Numbered from the stretch's first letter, positions 1 through 5,794 are shown. The stretch: DNA of 5,794 nt from Holophagaceae bacterium (GCA_025355915.1 JANXYT010000412.1:1-5794); one strand, 5' to 3'. Numbers and translations are program-made. The notes: generated from the letters alone by a model not told the origin.

Positions 1-3000
1 AGCAGGGTGAACAGGGTGCTGGTGACCAGTCCTCCCACCATGACGATCGCCAGGGGCCGTTCCAGTTCGCTGCCGCCGATGCCCAGCAGCATCGGCATCA
101 GGCCGAGGATGGCGGCGCCGGCGGTCATGAGCTTGGGGCGCACCCGGCCGAGGCTGGCTTCCTTCAATGCCTCGTGGAAGGGCAGGCCCGAATCCACGAG
201 GTGCTTGGCCTGGGTGATGAGCACCAGGCTGTTCTGCACGGCCACGCCAAAGAGCCCGATCATCCCCACGATGGAGCTGATGTTCCAGGTCTCCCCCGCC
301 AGCCAGAGCGCGAATAGCCCCCCGGCAAAGGCGTCGGGCAATGTCAGCACCACGACCATGACCTCGCGCCAGCGGCCCAGGGCCAGGTAGAGGAGGCCGA
401 TCACTAGGACCAGGGCGGCACCGATGGCCACCCCAAGGCGCTTCTGGGTTTCACGGGCCTCCTCGATCTTGCCGCCCAGTTTCACGACGGTGCCCTTGGG
501 GAGGCTCAGCCCCTTCAGCGCCATTTCCAGGCGGTCTGCGGTGCCGCCAAGATCGCCCGACGTGCGGACGTTCAGGGCCAGGCGCCGCTGGGCGGCCTCG
601 CGCCGGATCAGGCTGGGGGTGCTCGCCTCCTCGAAGCGGGAGACCTGGCCCAGTTCCACCACGCGGCCATCGTCCAGCACGAGCGGCAGGCGCTTGAGGG
701 TTTCGGGACTGGTGCGGCCGTCATCGGGGAAGCGCACCACCCGCTCGATGCGCTGGGGGCCATCGAAGCGGGGCGAAGTTTCGGTGCCCTGGAGGGCCGT
801 CTTCAGCGTCTTCACGATCAACGTCCGGGGGACATCGAGCCTGCGCAGGGCATCCTCGTCGGGCACCACGGTCCACTTCGGGAGGGACCCCGCCCCCTCG
901 GGCGTGATGGACGCCACGCCCGGCACCTTGGCCAGAGCCTCCTGGATGCCGGAAAGCTGGGTCTGCAGGGCGACGAGATCCGGGTGGAAGAGCTTCACCT
1001 GGATGTCCGCCGGGGTGCCGCCGATGCCCTCGGCGATGCGCATCTGCATGGGCGTGGTCAGCTCCACCGGAAAGGGCAGTTCCTCCGCCAGCTCGGCCAC
1101 TTCCTTCTGGACCTCGGGCGTCCGACGGGAGCCGTCCAGCACCACCAGCACATCGGAGATCGTGTGGGGCATGGGGTCTTCGGTCAGTTCGGAACGGCCC
1201 GTCCGGCGATAGACCGACGATACTCCGGGGAGTTTCACCAGCTTCTGTTCGAGCTGGAAGTTGGCCTCGTCCACGGCGGCGAGGCTCGTTTCCGCCGGCA
1301 GGATGCTGTTGAGCAGCAGGGCCCCTTCATCCAGGGTGGGCAGGAAGTTGCTCCCCAGATGCAGGGCCAGCCAGAGGCTCGGGATCGTCAGCCCCAGGGC
1401 CAGCACGCGCACGATGGCGCCATGGGCCATGGCCCATTCAAGACAGGGCTTGTACAGCGCCTTGATGCCCTTCACCAGCCGGGGTTCCTCCAGCGTGGAG
1501 CCCGGGGGCAGGAACCGTTCCACGAGGGCGGGCACCAGGGTGAAGCTCAGCACGAGGCTGAGGGTCATGGCGGCGGCGATGGCCACGGCGAGGGGCGCGT
1601 AGAGCCTGCCCGCGAGGCCGCCGATGGCCAGCAGCGGAATGAACACCGCCAGGATCACCAGCACCGCCGTGAGGATGGGAACGCCCACTTCGGCGGCGGC
1701 CCGGGTGAGGGCGACGCGCCGGGGTTCTAAATGATCCTGGTGTTGGTGCAGGCGGTGGGCCAGGTTCTCCACCATGATGACGGCCGCATCCACCAGCAGG
1801 CCCACGGAGATGGCGAGGCCACCCAGGGTCATGGCGTTCAGGCCCAGGCCTGCCAGTTGGAGGGGCACTGCGGCGCCGAGGGTGGCGAGGGGCAGCACGG
1901 CGATGACGATGAGGGCGCCCCGGAGGTTGCCCAGCAGGACCACCAGCACCATGGCGACGAACAACCCTCCCAGGAGGAGCGCCAACGTCACCCCGTTCAG
2001 GGCGTGGGTGACCAGGCCGCCCTGGTCATACATCAGGGTCAGCACCATGCCTTCGGGCAGGCTCTGGCGCAGCTCGTCCAGGGCCTTCCGAGTTTCCTTG
2101 GCCACGGTCAGGGTTTCGGCCGAAGGCTGCCGCACCACCCGCAGGCTCACGTCCTCGTGGCCCTGGTGGCGGGCGAGGCCCCGCCGGAAGGCGGCCCCCT
2201 CGCGGATCTCGGCCACATCGCCCAAGAGGATCGCCCCGCGGGGCGTCTTCAGGCGGAGCTTCTTCACGGCCTCGGGCTGGGCGGCGAGGCTGCCCACGGT
2301 GATGAACCAGCCCTTGTCCTGGATCTCCATGATCCCGGCGGCGCTGTCCTGGTGGCTGCCCTCCAGGGCCTCGAAAATCTGGTTCAGGCTCACGCCCTGG
2401 AGGCGCATTCGCTCGGGCTGGACGATGACCTGGAGCTGGCGCTCCTCGCCACCCAGGCGCTCGACCCGGGCGACACCGGGTACCGCCTGGAGGCGCGGGA
2501 TCAGCACCTTTTCCGTGTGATCCCGCAGCTTCATGGGATCGGTGGTGGGCCCTTCGAGCACGATCTCCATGATTTCCTGGAGGCGGCCCGCGGCGCTCGA
2601 CACCAGCGGTGCCCGGGTTCCTTCGGGGAAGTTCCCGATGAGGCCCGCGAGGCGTTCGGCCACGAGCTGCCGGGCCCGCCAGGGGTCGGTGTCGCCTTCG
2701 AAGGCCACCACCACCTGGACGACTTCCGCCTGCACGGTGCTCACCACGCGCGTGACGCCGGGCAGGCCGCCGATGGCCTGTTCCACCGGCTGGGCCACGG
2801 TCAGTTCCAATTCGCTGGCGGCCCGGCCCGGGCTCTGGATGAGCAGGTTGAGGCTGGGCAGGGTGAGATCCGGGAAGAGGTCCCGCTTCAGCGTCGCGAA
2901 GCTGGCCACGCCGGCGGCGGCCCAGACCAGGGCCAAGCCAAAGACCCAGCCCTTGCGCGGCAGCATCCAGTCGAACCAGCGGCGGATGAGGGAGCGGTGC

Positions 3001-3026
3001 CCGGGAGTGAATCCATCAGTGGTCAT
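1..3026 (-). CDS. HME-RND heavy-metal efflux pump, CzcA/CusA family, inner membrane permease (3' end cut by window)
   Basis: This is the proton-driven inner membrane pump of a tripartite metal exporter. The frame is open from ATG 3026-3024 to the window edge, giving 1008 codons; CusA and CzcA run to about 1045-1065, so only a few tens of residues are missing. I read TM1 at about 27-46, a periplasmic porter region, TM2-TM6 at about 345-490, a second porter region opening with FLPTLDEGAL (about 561-570), and TM8 onward from about 860. Family marks are RTGRSE (608-613) followed by DPM (617-619), DAAVIMVEN in TM4 with D413 and E420, RVRPKLMTA (961-969) and GSELERPLA (985-993). D413 and E420 match the essential proton/metal pair of CzcA (D408, E415). 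The CzcA D402 equivalent is S407. The CusA methionines M573, M623 and M672 align by eye to T622, E666 and V732. Class is certain; the substrate is not, with a divalent metal favoured. Start is supported by GGAGGGG six bases upstream. It overlaps the adaptor gene by 11 bp. Confidence 0.95.
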   Translation of the reverse strand, partial: MTTDGFTPGHRSLIRRWFDWMLPRKGWVFGLALVWAAAGVASFATLKRDLFPDLTLPSLNLLIQSPGRAASELELTVAQPVEQAIGGLPGVTRVVSTVQAEVVQVVVAFEGDTDPWRARQLVAERLAGLIGNFPEGTRAPLVSSAAGRLQEIMEIVLEGPTTDPMKLRDHTEKVLIPRLQAVPGVARVERLGGEERQLQVIVQPERMRLQGVSLNQIFEALEGSHQDSAAGIMEIQDKGWFITVGSLAAQPEAVKKLRLKTPRGAILLGDVAEIREGAAFRRGLARHQGHEDVSLRVVRQPSAETLTVAKETRKALDELRQSLPEGMVLTLMYDQGGLVTHALNGVTLALLLGGLFVAMVLVVLLGNLRGALIVIAVLPLATLGAAVPLQLAGLGLNAMTLGGLAISVGLLVDAAVIMVENLAHRLHQHQDHLEPRRVALTRAAAEVGVPILTAVLVILAVFIPLLAIGGLAGRLYAPLAVAIAAAMTLSLVLSFTLVPALVERFLPPGSTLEEPRLVKGIKALYKPCLEWAMAHGAIVRVLALGLTIPSLWLALHLGSNFLPTLDEGALLLNSILPAETSLAAVDEANFQLEQKLVKLPGVSSVYRRTGRSELTEDPMPHTISDVLVVLDGSRRTPEVQKEVAELAEELPFPVELTTPMQMRIAEGIGGTPADIQVKLFHPDLVALQTQLSGIQEALAKVPGVASITPEGAGSLPKWTVVPDEDALRRLDVPRTLIVKTLKTALQGTETSPRFDGPQRIERVVRFPDDGRTSPETLKRLPLVLDDGRVVELGQVSRFEEASTPSLIRREAAQRRLALNVRTSGDLGGTADRLEMALKGLSLPKGTVVKLGGKIEEARETQKRLGVAIGAALVLVIGLLYLALGRWREVMVVVLTLPDAFAGGLFALWLAGETWNISSIVGMIGLFGVAVQNSLVLITQAKHLVDSGLPFHEALKEASLGRVRPKLMTAGAAILGLMPMLLGIGGSELERPLAIVMVGGLVTSTLFTL

Positions 3027-4149
3027 GGTCTTCCCCTCCGCTCTTGCGCTTGATCTGGAGGGACTTCAGCAGGTAGGCGCCCTCGCCCACCACGGTCTCA
3101 CCGGGCTTCACGCCCTCGAGCACCATCACATCGGTGCCCAGCTCCGGGCCCCGGCGCACGGGGCGGAACTCGGCCTCCTCGCCTTGCTTCACGAAGACGC
3201 CCCAGATGCCTTCCACCTGTTGCAGGGCGCTCTGGGGAAGCACGACCGTTTTCGCCATGGGCACGTGGACTTCCACCGGCGTGCCGGGAATCGGCAGGGG
3301 CCCGCCCAGCAGGCGCAGGCGGTAGCTCAGGCGCCGGGTGTCGGCGGTGAGCGTCGTGGCTGTGCCCTCCAGCCGGGCCTTCCAGCGCTGGCCGTCGCCC
3401 TTGCGGACTTCGGTGATGGCACCGGGTTGCCAGTTCTGAGGCGCCGGGAGCGGCAGCTCCAGCCGGGCGATGGCGGCGGAGGCGGCCTGGAAGCTGCCCA
3501 GGTCCTGACCCGCTTCGACCCCTTGGCCCAACTGGATCTTGTAGGCGGTGACCGAGCCCGCCTTCGGGGCCTTCACGGTCATCACGGCGCCGGCGGACTC
3601 CGGGTTCAACCCCCGGGCTTCCAGGGCGAGACGGGCGGCCTCCTCGTCGGCCCGGGCCGTGGTGGCCTCGCTGCGGGCGGCCTCCAGCTCGCGCCGGGAT
3701 CCGGCCTGGGCCTCAAAGAGCCTTTGTTCACGGGCCAGTTCGGCCTCGGTGCGCTCGCGCTTGGCGCGGGTGGACAACCAGTCCGCCTTGAGCCGGGCCA
3801 GCTCGGGGCTCAGGATGGTGAGGAGTCCCGTGCCCGTTCCGATGTGCCGCCCTGGGGAAACCAGGATCGCGGAAATGATGCCCTTCACGGGGCTGCTGAG
3901 CATGGCCTGGGCGGATTCATCGCCGATGGCCTCGGCGGGATACCAGGCGCCCTCGGTCTTGGGTTCGGGGACCACCAGGAAGCGGAGGCCCCGGATGTCC
4001 TTCAGGGGGAGGTGGGCGCCTTCCTTTTCGGGGGCGCCTTCCTCCTTATGGGAATCCTTGGCCTCAGGTGGCGCGGCGGTTTTTCGCTCGCAGGCCACGG
4101 TGGCCACCAGGGCGAGGGTCAGCAGGGAAAGCCGGATGGCATGGTTCAT
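3016..4149 (-). CDS. Periplasmic adaptor (membrane fusion protein) of a metal efflux RND system, CzcB/CusB-like
   Basis: This 377-residue adaptor links the RND pump to the outer membrane channel in the periplasm. The N-terminus has a basic start, a hydrophobic stretch (7-19) and a cysteine at 20 in the context ATVAC-E, which is a plausible but imperfect lipobox, so it may be a lipoprotein. An acidic/lysine-rich linker (21-50) contains two histidines (H34, H46). The two lipoyl half-motifs lie at about 83-112 (SSPVKG core) and 191-220 (KAPKAGSVTA core). Between them is an alpha-helical hairpin at about 114-180 rich in E, R and A. A beta-barrel domain follows (about 225-298), then a membrane-proximal domain opening with VVLPQSAL (302-309). 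The protein ends in EDHDH, a possible metal-binding tail. The start overlaps the channel gene's stop (ATGA), and its own ribosome-binding site is weak, which suggests translational coupling. The methionines used by CusB to bind Cu/Ag are not evident in the N-terminal region. Confidence 0.93.
   Translation of the reverse strand: MNHAIRLSLLTLALVATVACERKTAAPPEAKDSHKEEGAPEKEGAHLPLKDIRGLRFLVVPEPKTEGAWYPAEAIGDESAQAMLSSPVKGIISAILVSPGRHIGTGTGLLTILSPELARLKADWLSTRAKRERTEAELAREQRLFEAQAGSRRELEAARSEATTARADEEAARLALEARGLNPESAGAVMTVKAPKAGSVTAYKIQLGQGVEAGQDLGSFQAASAAIARLELPLPAPQNWQPGAITEVRKGDGQRWKARLEGTATTLTADTRRLSYRLRLLGGPLPIPGTPVEVHVPMAKTVVLPQSALQQVEGIWGVFVKQGEEAEFRPVRRGPELGTDVMVLEGVKPGETVVGEGAYLLKSLQIKRKSGGEDHDH
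3033..3039 (-). promoter_or_regulatory. Ribosome binding site for the RND pump gene, inside the adaptor's C-terminal codons
   Basis: GGAGGGG on the minus strand lies six bases before the pump's ATG and is embedded in the adaptor codons for Gly-Gly-Glu just before its His-Asp-His tail. It is the strongest Shine-Dalgarno match in the window and decides the pump start, producing an 11-bp overlap between the two genes. Confidence 0.75.
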
Positions 4150-5321
4150 GGGTTCATCCCGGAGGTGAGGGCCTGGAGTTCGGCGCTAAGAAGGTGGGCC
4201 GCCAGGAGGCGGCGGTGGGACGCGACCTGGGCCTCCAGGAGCTGGTGGCGGATGGGCAGGGCTTCGGAGGGACGTTCCCTGCCTTCGCTGAGGCGCAGGC
4301 TCACGGCCTTGAGAGACAGATCGAAACCCTTGAAGGGCGTGGGGGGCGGAGCGGTCTGGAGCCTTGTCAACGCGGACTGAAAGCGGGCGTCCAGCTCCAG
4401 CAGGGCGATCTCCAGCTCCCGGCGGGTGGCCTGGAGGGTCGCCTCGGCCTCGCGGTGGATGGCCTGCCCTTCACCGGGACGGGAGAAACGGTAGGCCAGG
4501 CCCACCTTGCTGATGCGCTCCTCGCCCTCCCGGCTGTAGCTGCCCCGGAGGCTCCACCGGCTGGTGGCCAGGGCCTCCTGATGGCGCAAGGTCTGCTGCT
4601 CCAGCTCCAACCGGCTTTGGATCGCCCGCCGGAGCGAACTGGCCTCGAACCGGGCCTGGAGCCCTTCAGCGGGGAGCGGCCCTGCATCTCCAGGATCGGC
4701 GAGGGTGACGGGTCGTTCCGGAACATCCGCCACCGTCCGCAGGCCCGCCCACGCGTTCAGCCGCTGCCTGCGGGCCTCATCCAGGTCCACCTGGGCGCGA
4801 AGCACCTCGCCTTCCACCAGACTCACCTGGAACCCAGGATCCGCCCCGGCCTCCAGGCGCGCCTGGGCGGCCTGCAGCCAGGCCTGGACCGTGGCCAGAT
4901 CCGCCTCGCGGAGCTGGAGCAGGCGCTCGGCCAGCCAGGCGTCCAGGTAGGCCTGGCGCAGGAGGAACCGGGATTCGATCCGGGCGGCCTCCCGCAGGGC
5001 CGGATCCGCCTGGCCCAGGGCCTCCTCCAGGTGCCGCCGGGTGCCCGGCGACAGGAAGAGCGGCAGGTCCAGGTCCACGGACTGATCGGTCGTGGTGGCC
5101 GTGGCGGGACGAGTGCGGGGCCCGGCGGCGATGCCCAGGGACGGGCCGTCCCGCAGAAACCCCCGGGTGCCGCTCAGGGCCCGGTGGCGCCCGGCCAGCA
5201 GGGCCTCGGTGCGGTACTGACCGGGACTCGTGCGGGCCCGCTGGAGGATGTCGTCAAAAGAGAGGGGCGGGGCCTGCGCCATGAGCAGGCAAGGCAGCGC
5301 CCCCAGGAGGAAAATTCGCAT
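4146..5321 (-). CDS. TolC-family outer membrane efflux protein, CzcC/CusC-like
   Basis: This 391-residue protein should trimerise into the outer membrane exit duct of the efflux complex. It begins with a short signal peptide (hydrophobic 3-15, likely cleavage after A15 or A17). The body has the two-fold repeat of OEP domains: a first strand region around DLDLPLFLSPG (83-93), long amphipathic helices at about 95-195 including the typical RLEAGADP (155-162), a second strand region around SLRGSYSREGEERISKVGLA (257-276), and further helices to about 387. The usual PLF-RNqG stretch of this family is represented by a divergent FSRPGEG (279-285). At 391 residues it is slightly shorter than the usual 400-460. 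The start is supported by GAGG five bases upstream. The stop overlaps the adaptor start by four bases. Identity as an outer membrane efflux protein rests on both its own motifs and its place in a C-B-A operon; metal specificity does not come from this subunit. Confidence 0.92.
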   Translation of the reverse strand: MRIFLLGALPCLLMAQAPPLSFDDILQRARTSPGQYRTEALLAGRHRALSGTRGFLRDGPSLGIAAGPRTRPATATTTDQSVDLDLPLFLSPGTRRHLEEALGQADPALREAARIESRFLLRQAYLDAWLAERLLQLREADLATVQAWLQAAQARLEAGADPGFQVSLVEGEVLRAQVDLDEARRQRLNAWAGLRTVADVPERPVTLADPGDAGPLPAEGLQARFEASSLRRAIQSRLELEQQTLRHQEALATSRWSLRGSYSREGEERISKVGLAYRFSRPGEGQAIHREAEATLQATRRELEIALLELDARFQSALTRLQTAPPPTPFKGFDLSLKAVSLRLSEGRERPSEALPIRHQLLEAQVASHRRLLAAHLLSAELQALTSGMNP

Positions 5322-5326
5322 CGGGA

Positions 5327-5330
5327 CCTC
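5327..5330 (-). promoter_or_regulatory. Ribosome binding site for the outer membrane channel gene
   Basis: GAGG on the minus strand, five bases before ATG 5321. It supports this start for the TolC-family protein, which also begins directly with the signal peptide. Confidence 0.55.
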
Positions 5331-5350
5331 GAAGGAGATGGAAGGACGGC

Positions 5351-5373
5351 GCGGCAGGGCGAGGCCCGGCCGC
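5351..5373 (-). other. GC-rich hairpin in the gap between the cysteine-rich gene and the channel gene
   Basis: On the minus strand GCGGC pairs with GCCGC and, after one mismatch, GGGC pairs with GCCC around a CTC loop. No T-run follows, so it does not look like a full intrinsic terminator. It could stabilise or process the message, or set the ratio of the small protein to the pump parts. The rest of the 72-bp gap shows nothing else I can name. Confidence 0.4.
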
Positions 5374-5393
5374 GGGTTCAGGCGCTCAGCCCT

Positions 5394-5663
5394 TCAAGCC
5401 CGCGGAGGCTCCTTCTCCGGTTCGATGTCCAGGCTGACGAGATCCTCGATCCGATCGGCCAGGAAGCGTGGCTGCGGCAGGGGATCGGAAGTGGGTGGCA
5501 CCGGGGCTTCCGGCATGGGCGCGGCGGCACACCCATCCGCGCAGAGGATATGGCAGATGGGGGCGCAGTCGTCCCCGGGGCCTTCGACGCAGGGGTCCAG
5601 GCTCGTGGCGCCCAGGTACACCGTCGCCAGACAGAAAAGGAGGATGGCGACCCAGCGCCTCAT
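5394..5663 (-). CDS. Small exported cysteine-rich protein at the head of the efflux operon (unknown family)
   Basis: I do not recognise the family. The 89-residue product has a basic start (MRRW), one hydrophobic segment (5-19) that reads as a signal peptide or anchor, then a cysteine ladder C25, C33, C37, C41 and C45 with H38 beside C37. The last four cysteines are spaced exactly every fourth residue. A proline-rich stretch (49-65) leads to an acidic C-terminus ending EPEKEPPRA. The open frame extends upstream to an ATG at 5765, but I chose ATG 5663 because the signal-like sequence begins there, AGGTGA lies seven bases upstream, and the extension reads through the candidate insertion-sequence end. 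Small exported proteins rich in metal-binding residues, such as CopL and DUF2946 types, are known near metal-resistance genes. By analogy I infer a periplasmic metal-binding or sensing role, without sequence proof. It is 72 bp upstream of the channel gene and likely co-transcribed. Confidence 0.75.
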   Translation of the reverse strand: MRRWVAILLFCLATVYLGATSLDPCVEGPGDDCAPICHILCADGCAAAPMPEAPVPPTSDPLPQPRFLADRIEDLVSLDIEPEKEPPRA

Positions 5664-5670
5664 GACGCCT

Positions 5671-5676
5671 TCACCT
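5671..5676 (-). promoter_or_regulatory. Ribosome binding site for the small cysteine-rich gene
   Basis: AGGTGA on the minus strand, seven bases before ATG 5663, followed by a second purine-rich stretch (AAGG). It supports the internal start over the longer frame opening at 5765. Confidence 0.5.
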
Positions 5677-5701
5677 GGGCGTGGTCCTGGGAGCCTGTCC
5701 C

Positions 5702-5737
5702 AAAACCCCCGTGCGCCGCGCTGGGAGCGCCGGGGGG
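5702..5737 (-). terminator. Terminator-like GC fold followed by TTTT, reading towards the efflux operon
   Basis: On the minus strand a CCCCC run (within 5737-5732) can pair with GGGGG (5710-5706), enclosing a perfect five-base inner stem GCGCT/AGCGC (5726-5730 with 5718-5722) and a CCC loop, then TTTT (5705-5702). A seven-base bulge between the stems and the short T-run make it imperfect. It would reduce transcription entering the efflux operon from the right, or may simply be sub-terminal structure of an insertion sequence. Confidence 0.3.
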
Positions 5738-5757
5738 TGTCCCGCCAGAAAGGCGAG

Positions 5758-5794
5758 ATGAACATAGTGGGTCTACGTGATTCGAGCCTGACGC
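5758..5794 (+). CDS. Start of a divergent gene, cut by the window edge; possibly a transposase
   Basis: ATG 5758 opens a frame of twelve codons to the edge, reading MNIVGLRDSSLT, with AAAGG four bases upstream as a ribosome-binding site. It is too short to assign by motif. Position just inside a candidate insertion-sequence end suggests a transposase, which is inference. It could also be a chance frame in GC-rich DNA. Confidence 0.35.
   Translation, partial: MNIVGLRDSSLT

Larger units (their letters stand above)
5691..5794 (+). mobile_element. Possible left end of an insertion sequence running out of the window
   Basis: The segment starts with GAGCCTGTCCCAAAAC, which resembles the terminal inverted repeats of some IS families (from memory, not checked). 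It continues through GC-rich inverted repeats and then reaches a ribosome-binding site and ATG at 5758 pointing away from the efflux operon. This is the usual order of an IS end: terminal repeat, short leader, transposase start. The other end, target duplication and transposase body are outside the window, so the call is tentative, and the exact boundary (5691 to 5694) is a guess. Confidence 0.35.

Noticed and set aside
7..1730. Overlapping plus-strand frames at 7-390, 424-1212, 984-1730 and 1261-1602
   Set aside because: All are antisense to the C-terminal part of the RND pump and are arginine/serine-rich shadows.
1731..3053. Plus-strand open frame of 440 codons, rich in His, Gln and Gly
   Set aside because: It is antisense to the RND pump, whose family motifs are clear. 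The His/Gln richness is the complement of Val/Leu-rich codons (CTG, GTG), not a real metal-binding protein.
2533..4380. Plus-strand open frame of 615 codons
   Set aside because: Antisense to the pump and adaptor genes, with no domain or ribosome-binding support; the opposite strand encodes well-defined proteins throughout.
4367..4726. Minus-strand frame of 119 codons
   Set aside because: It lies wholly within the channel gene in another frame, with no family features.
5274..5321. Possible lipobox at C11 of the channel protein
   Set aside because: The residues before the cysteine are ALP; proline at -1 is not accepted by the lipoprotein signal peptidase, and a normal cleavage site follows at 15-17.
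5394..5765. Longer form of the cysteine-rich gene starting at ATG 5765 (123 residues)
   Set aside because: The extra 34 residues are Arg/Gly-rich, hide the signal peptide, and are read through the candidate insertion-sequence end; a better ribosome-binding site precedes ATG 5663.
4068..5780. A 570-codon open frame on the plus strand
   Set aside because: It lies antisense to the channel gene and most of the adaptor, is low-complexity in Gly, Gln, Arg and Pro, and has no recognisable domain. It is a reverse-strand shadow of GC-rich coding DNA.
5664..5794. A sigma-70 promoter or a metal-regulator operator (MerR, Fur or CusR/CzcR type) for the operon
   Set aside because: I looked for -35/-10 pairs and for dyads typical of these regulators and found only a lone weak TATGTT on the minus strand; nothing I can support.

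Overview
The window is GC-rich (roughly two thirds G+C by eye), tightly packed, and read almost entirely from the minus strand. It holds most of a tripartite heavy-metal efflux operon of the CzcCBA/CusCBA type (HME-RND family). A Sec signal peptide, a TolC-family outer membrane protein and a lipoprotein-like periplasmic adaptor show a Gram-negative (diderm) host. The base composition and the cysteine-rich leader gene lead me towards an Acidobacteriota (Holophaga/Geothrix-like) or deltaproteobacterial-type genome. That placement is inference only; no marker gene is present.

Layout in the direction of transcription (right to left): (1) a small exported cysteine-rich protein of 89 residues (5663 to 5394); (2) a 72-bp gap with a GC-rich hairpin; (3) a TolC/CzcC-family outer membrane channel (5321 to 4146); (4) a CzcB/CusB-like adaptor (4149 to 3016), joined to the channel gene by an ATGA overlap; (5) a CzcA/CusA-like RND pump (3026 to the left edge), which overlaps the adaptor by 11 bp and is cut by the window after about 1008 codons. 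Each junction after the gap is translationally coupled, so the three pump parts are almost certainly made together. The adaptor bridges the inner membrane pump and the outer membrane channel, and the proton-driven pump would export metal ions from the periplasm (and possibly the cytoplasm) to the outside.

The metal is not settled. The pump has the Asp/Glu pair of TM4 and the glutamate of the CzcA-like central cleft, but it lacks the three methionines that bind Cu(I)/Ag(I) in CusA and the first aspartate of the CzcA DFG motif. The adaptor carries histidines rather than methionines. A divalent metal is the better guess.

The right edge (about 5691-5794) looks different. It has a candidate insertion-sequence end (CCTGTCCCAAAAC), a GC-rich fold, and then a ribosome-binding site and ATG at 5758 reading out of the window on the plus strand. 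If this is an IS end, it lies only about 27 bp from the first gene of the efflux operon and would have displaced the native promoter. No regulator, tRNA, rRNA or CRISPR array is present.
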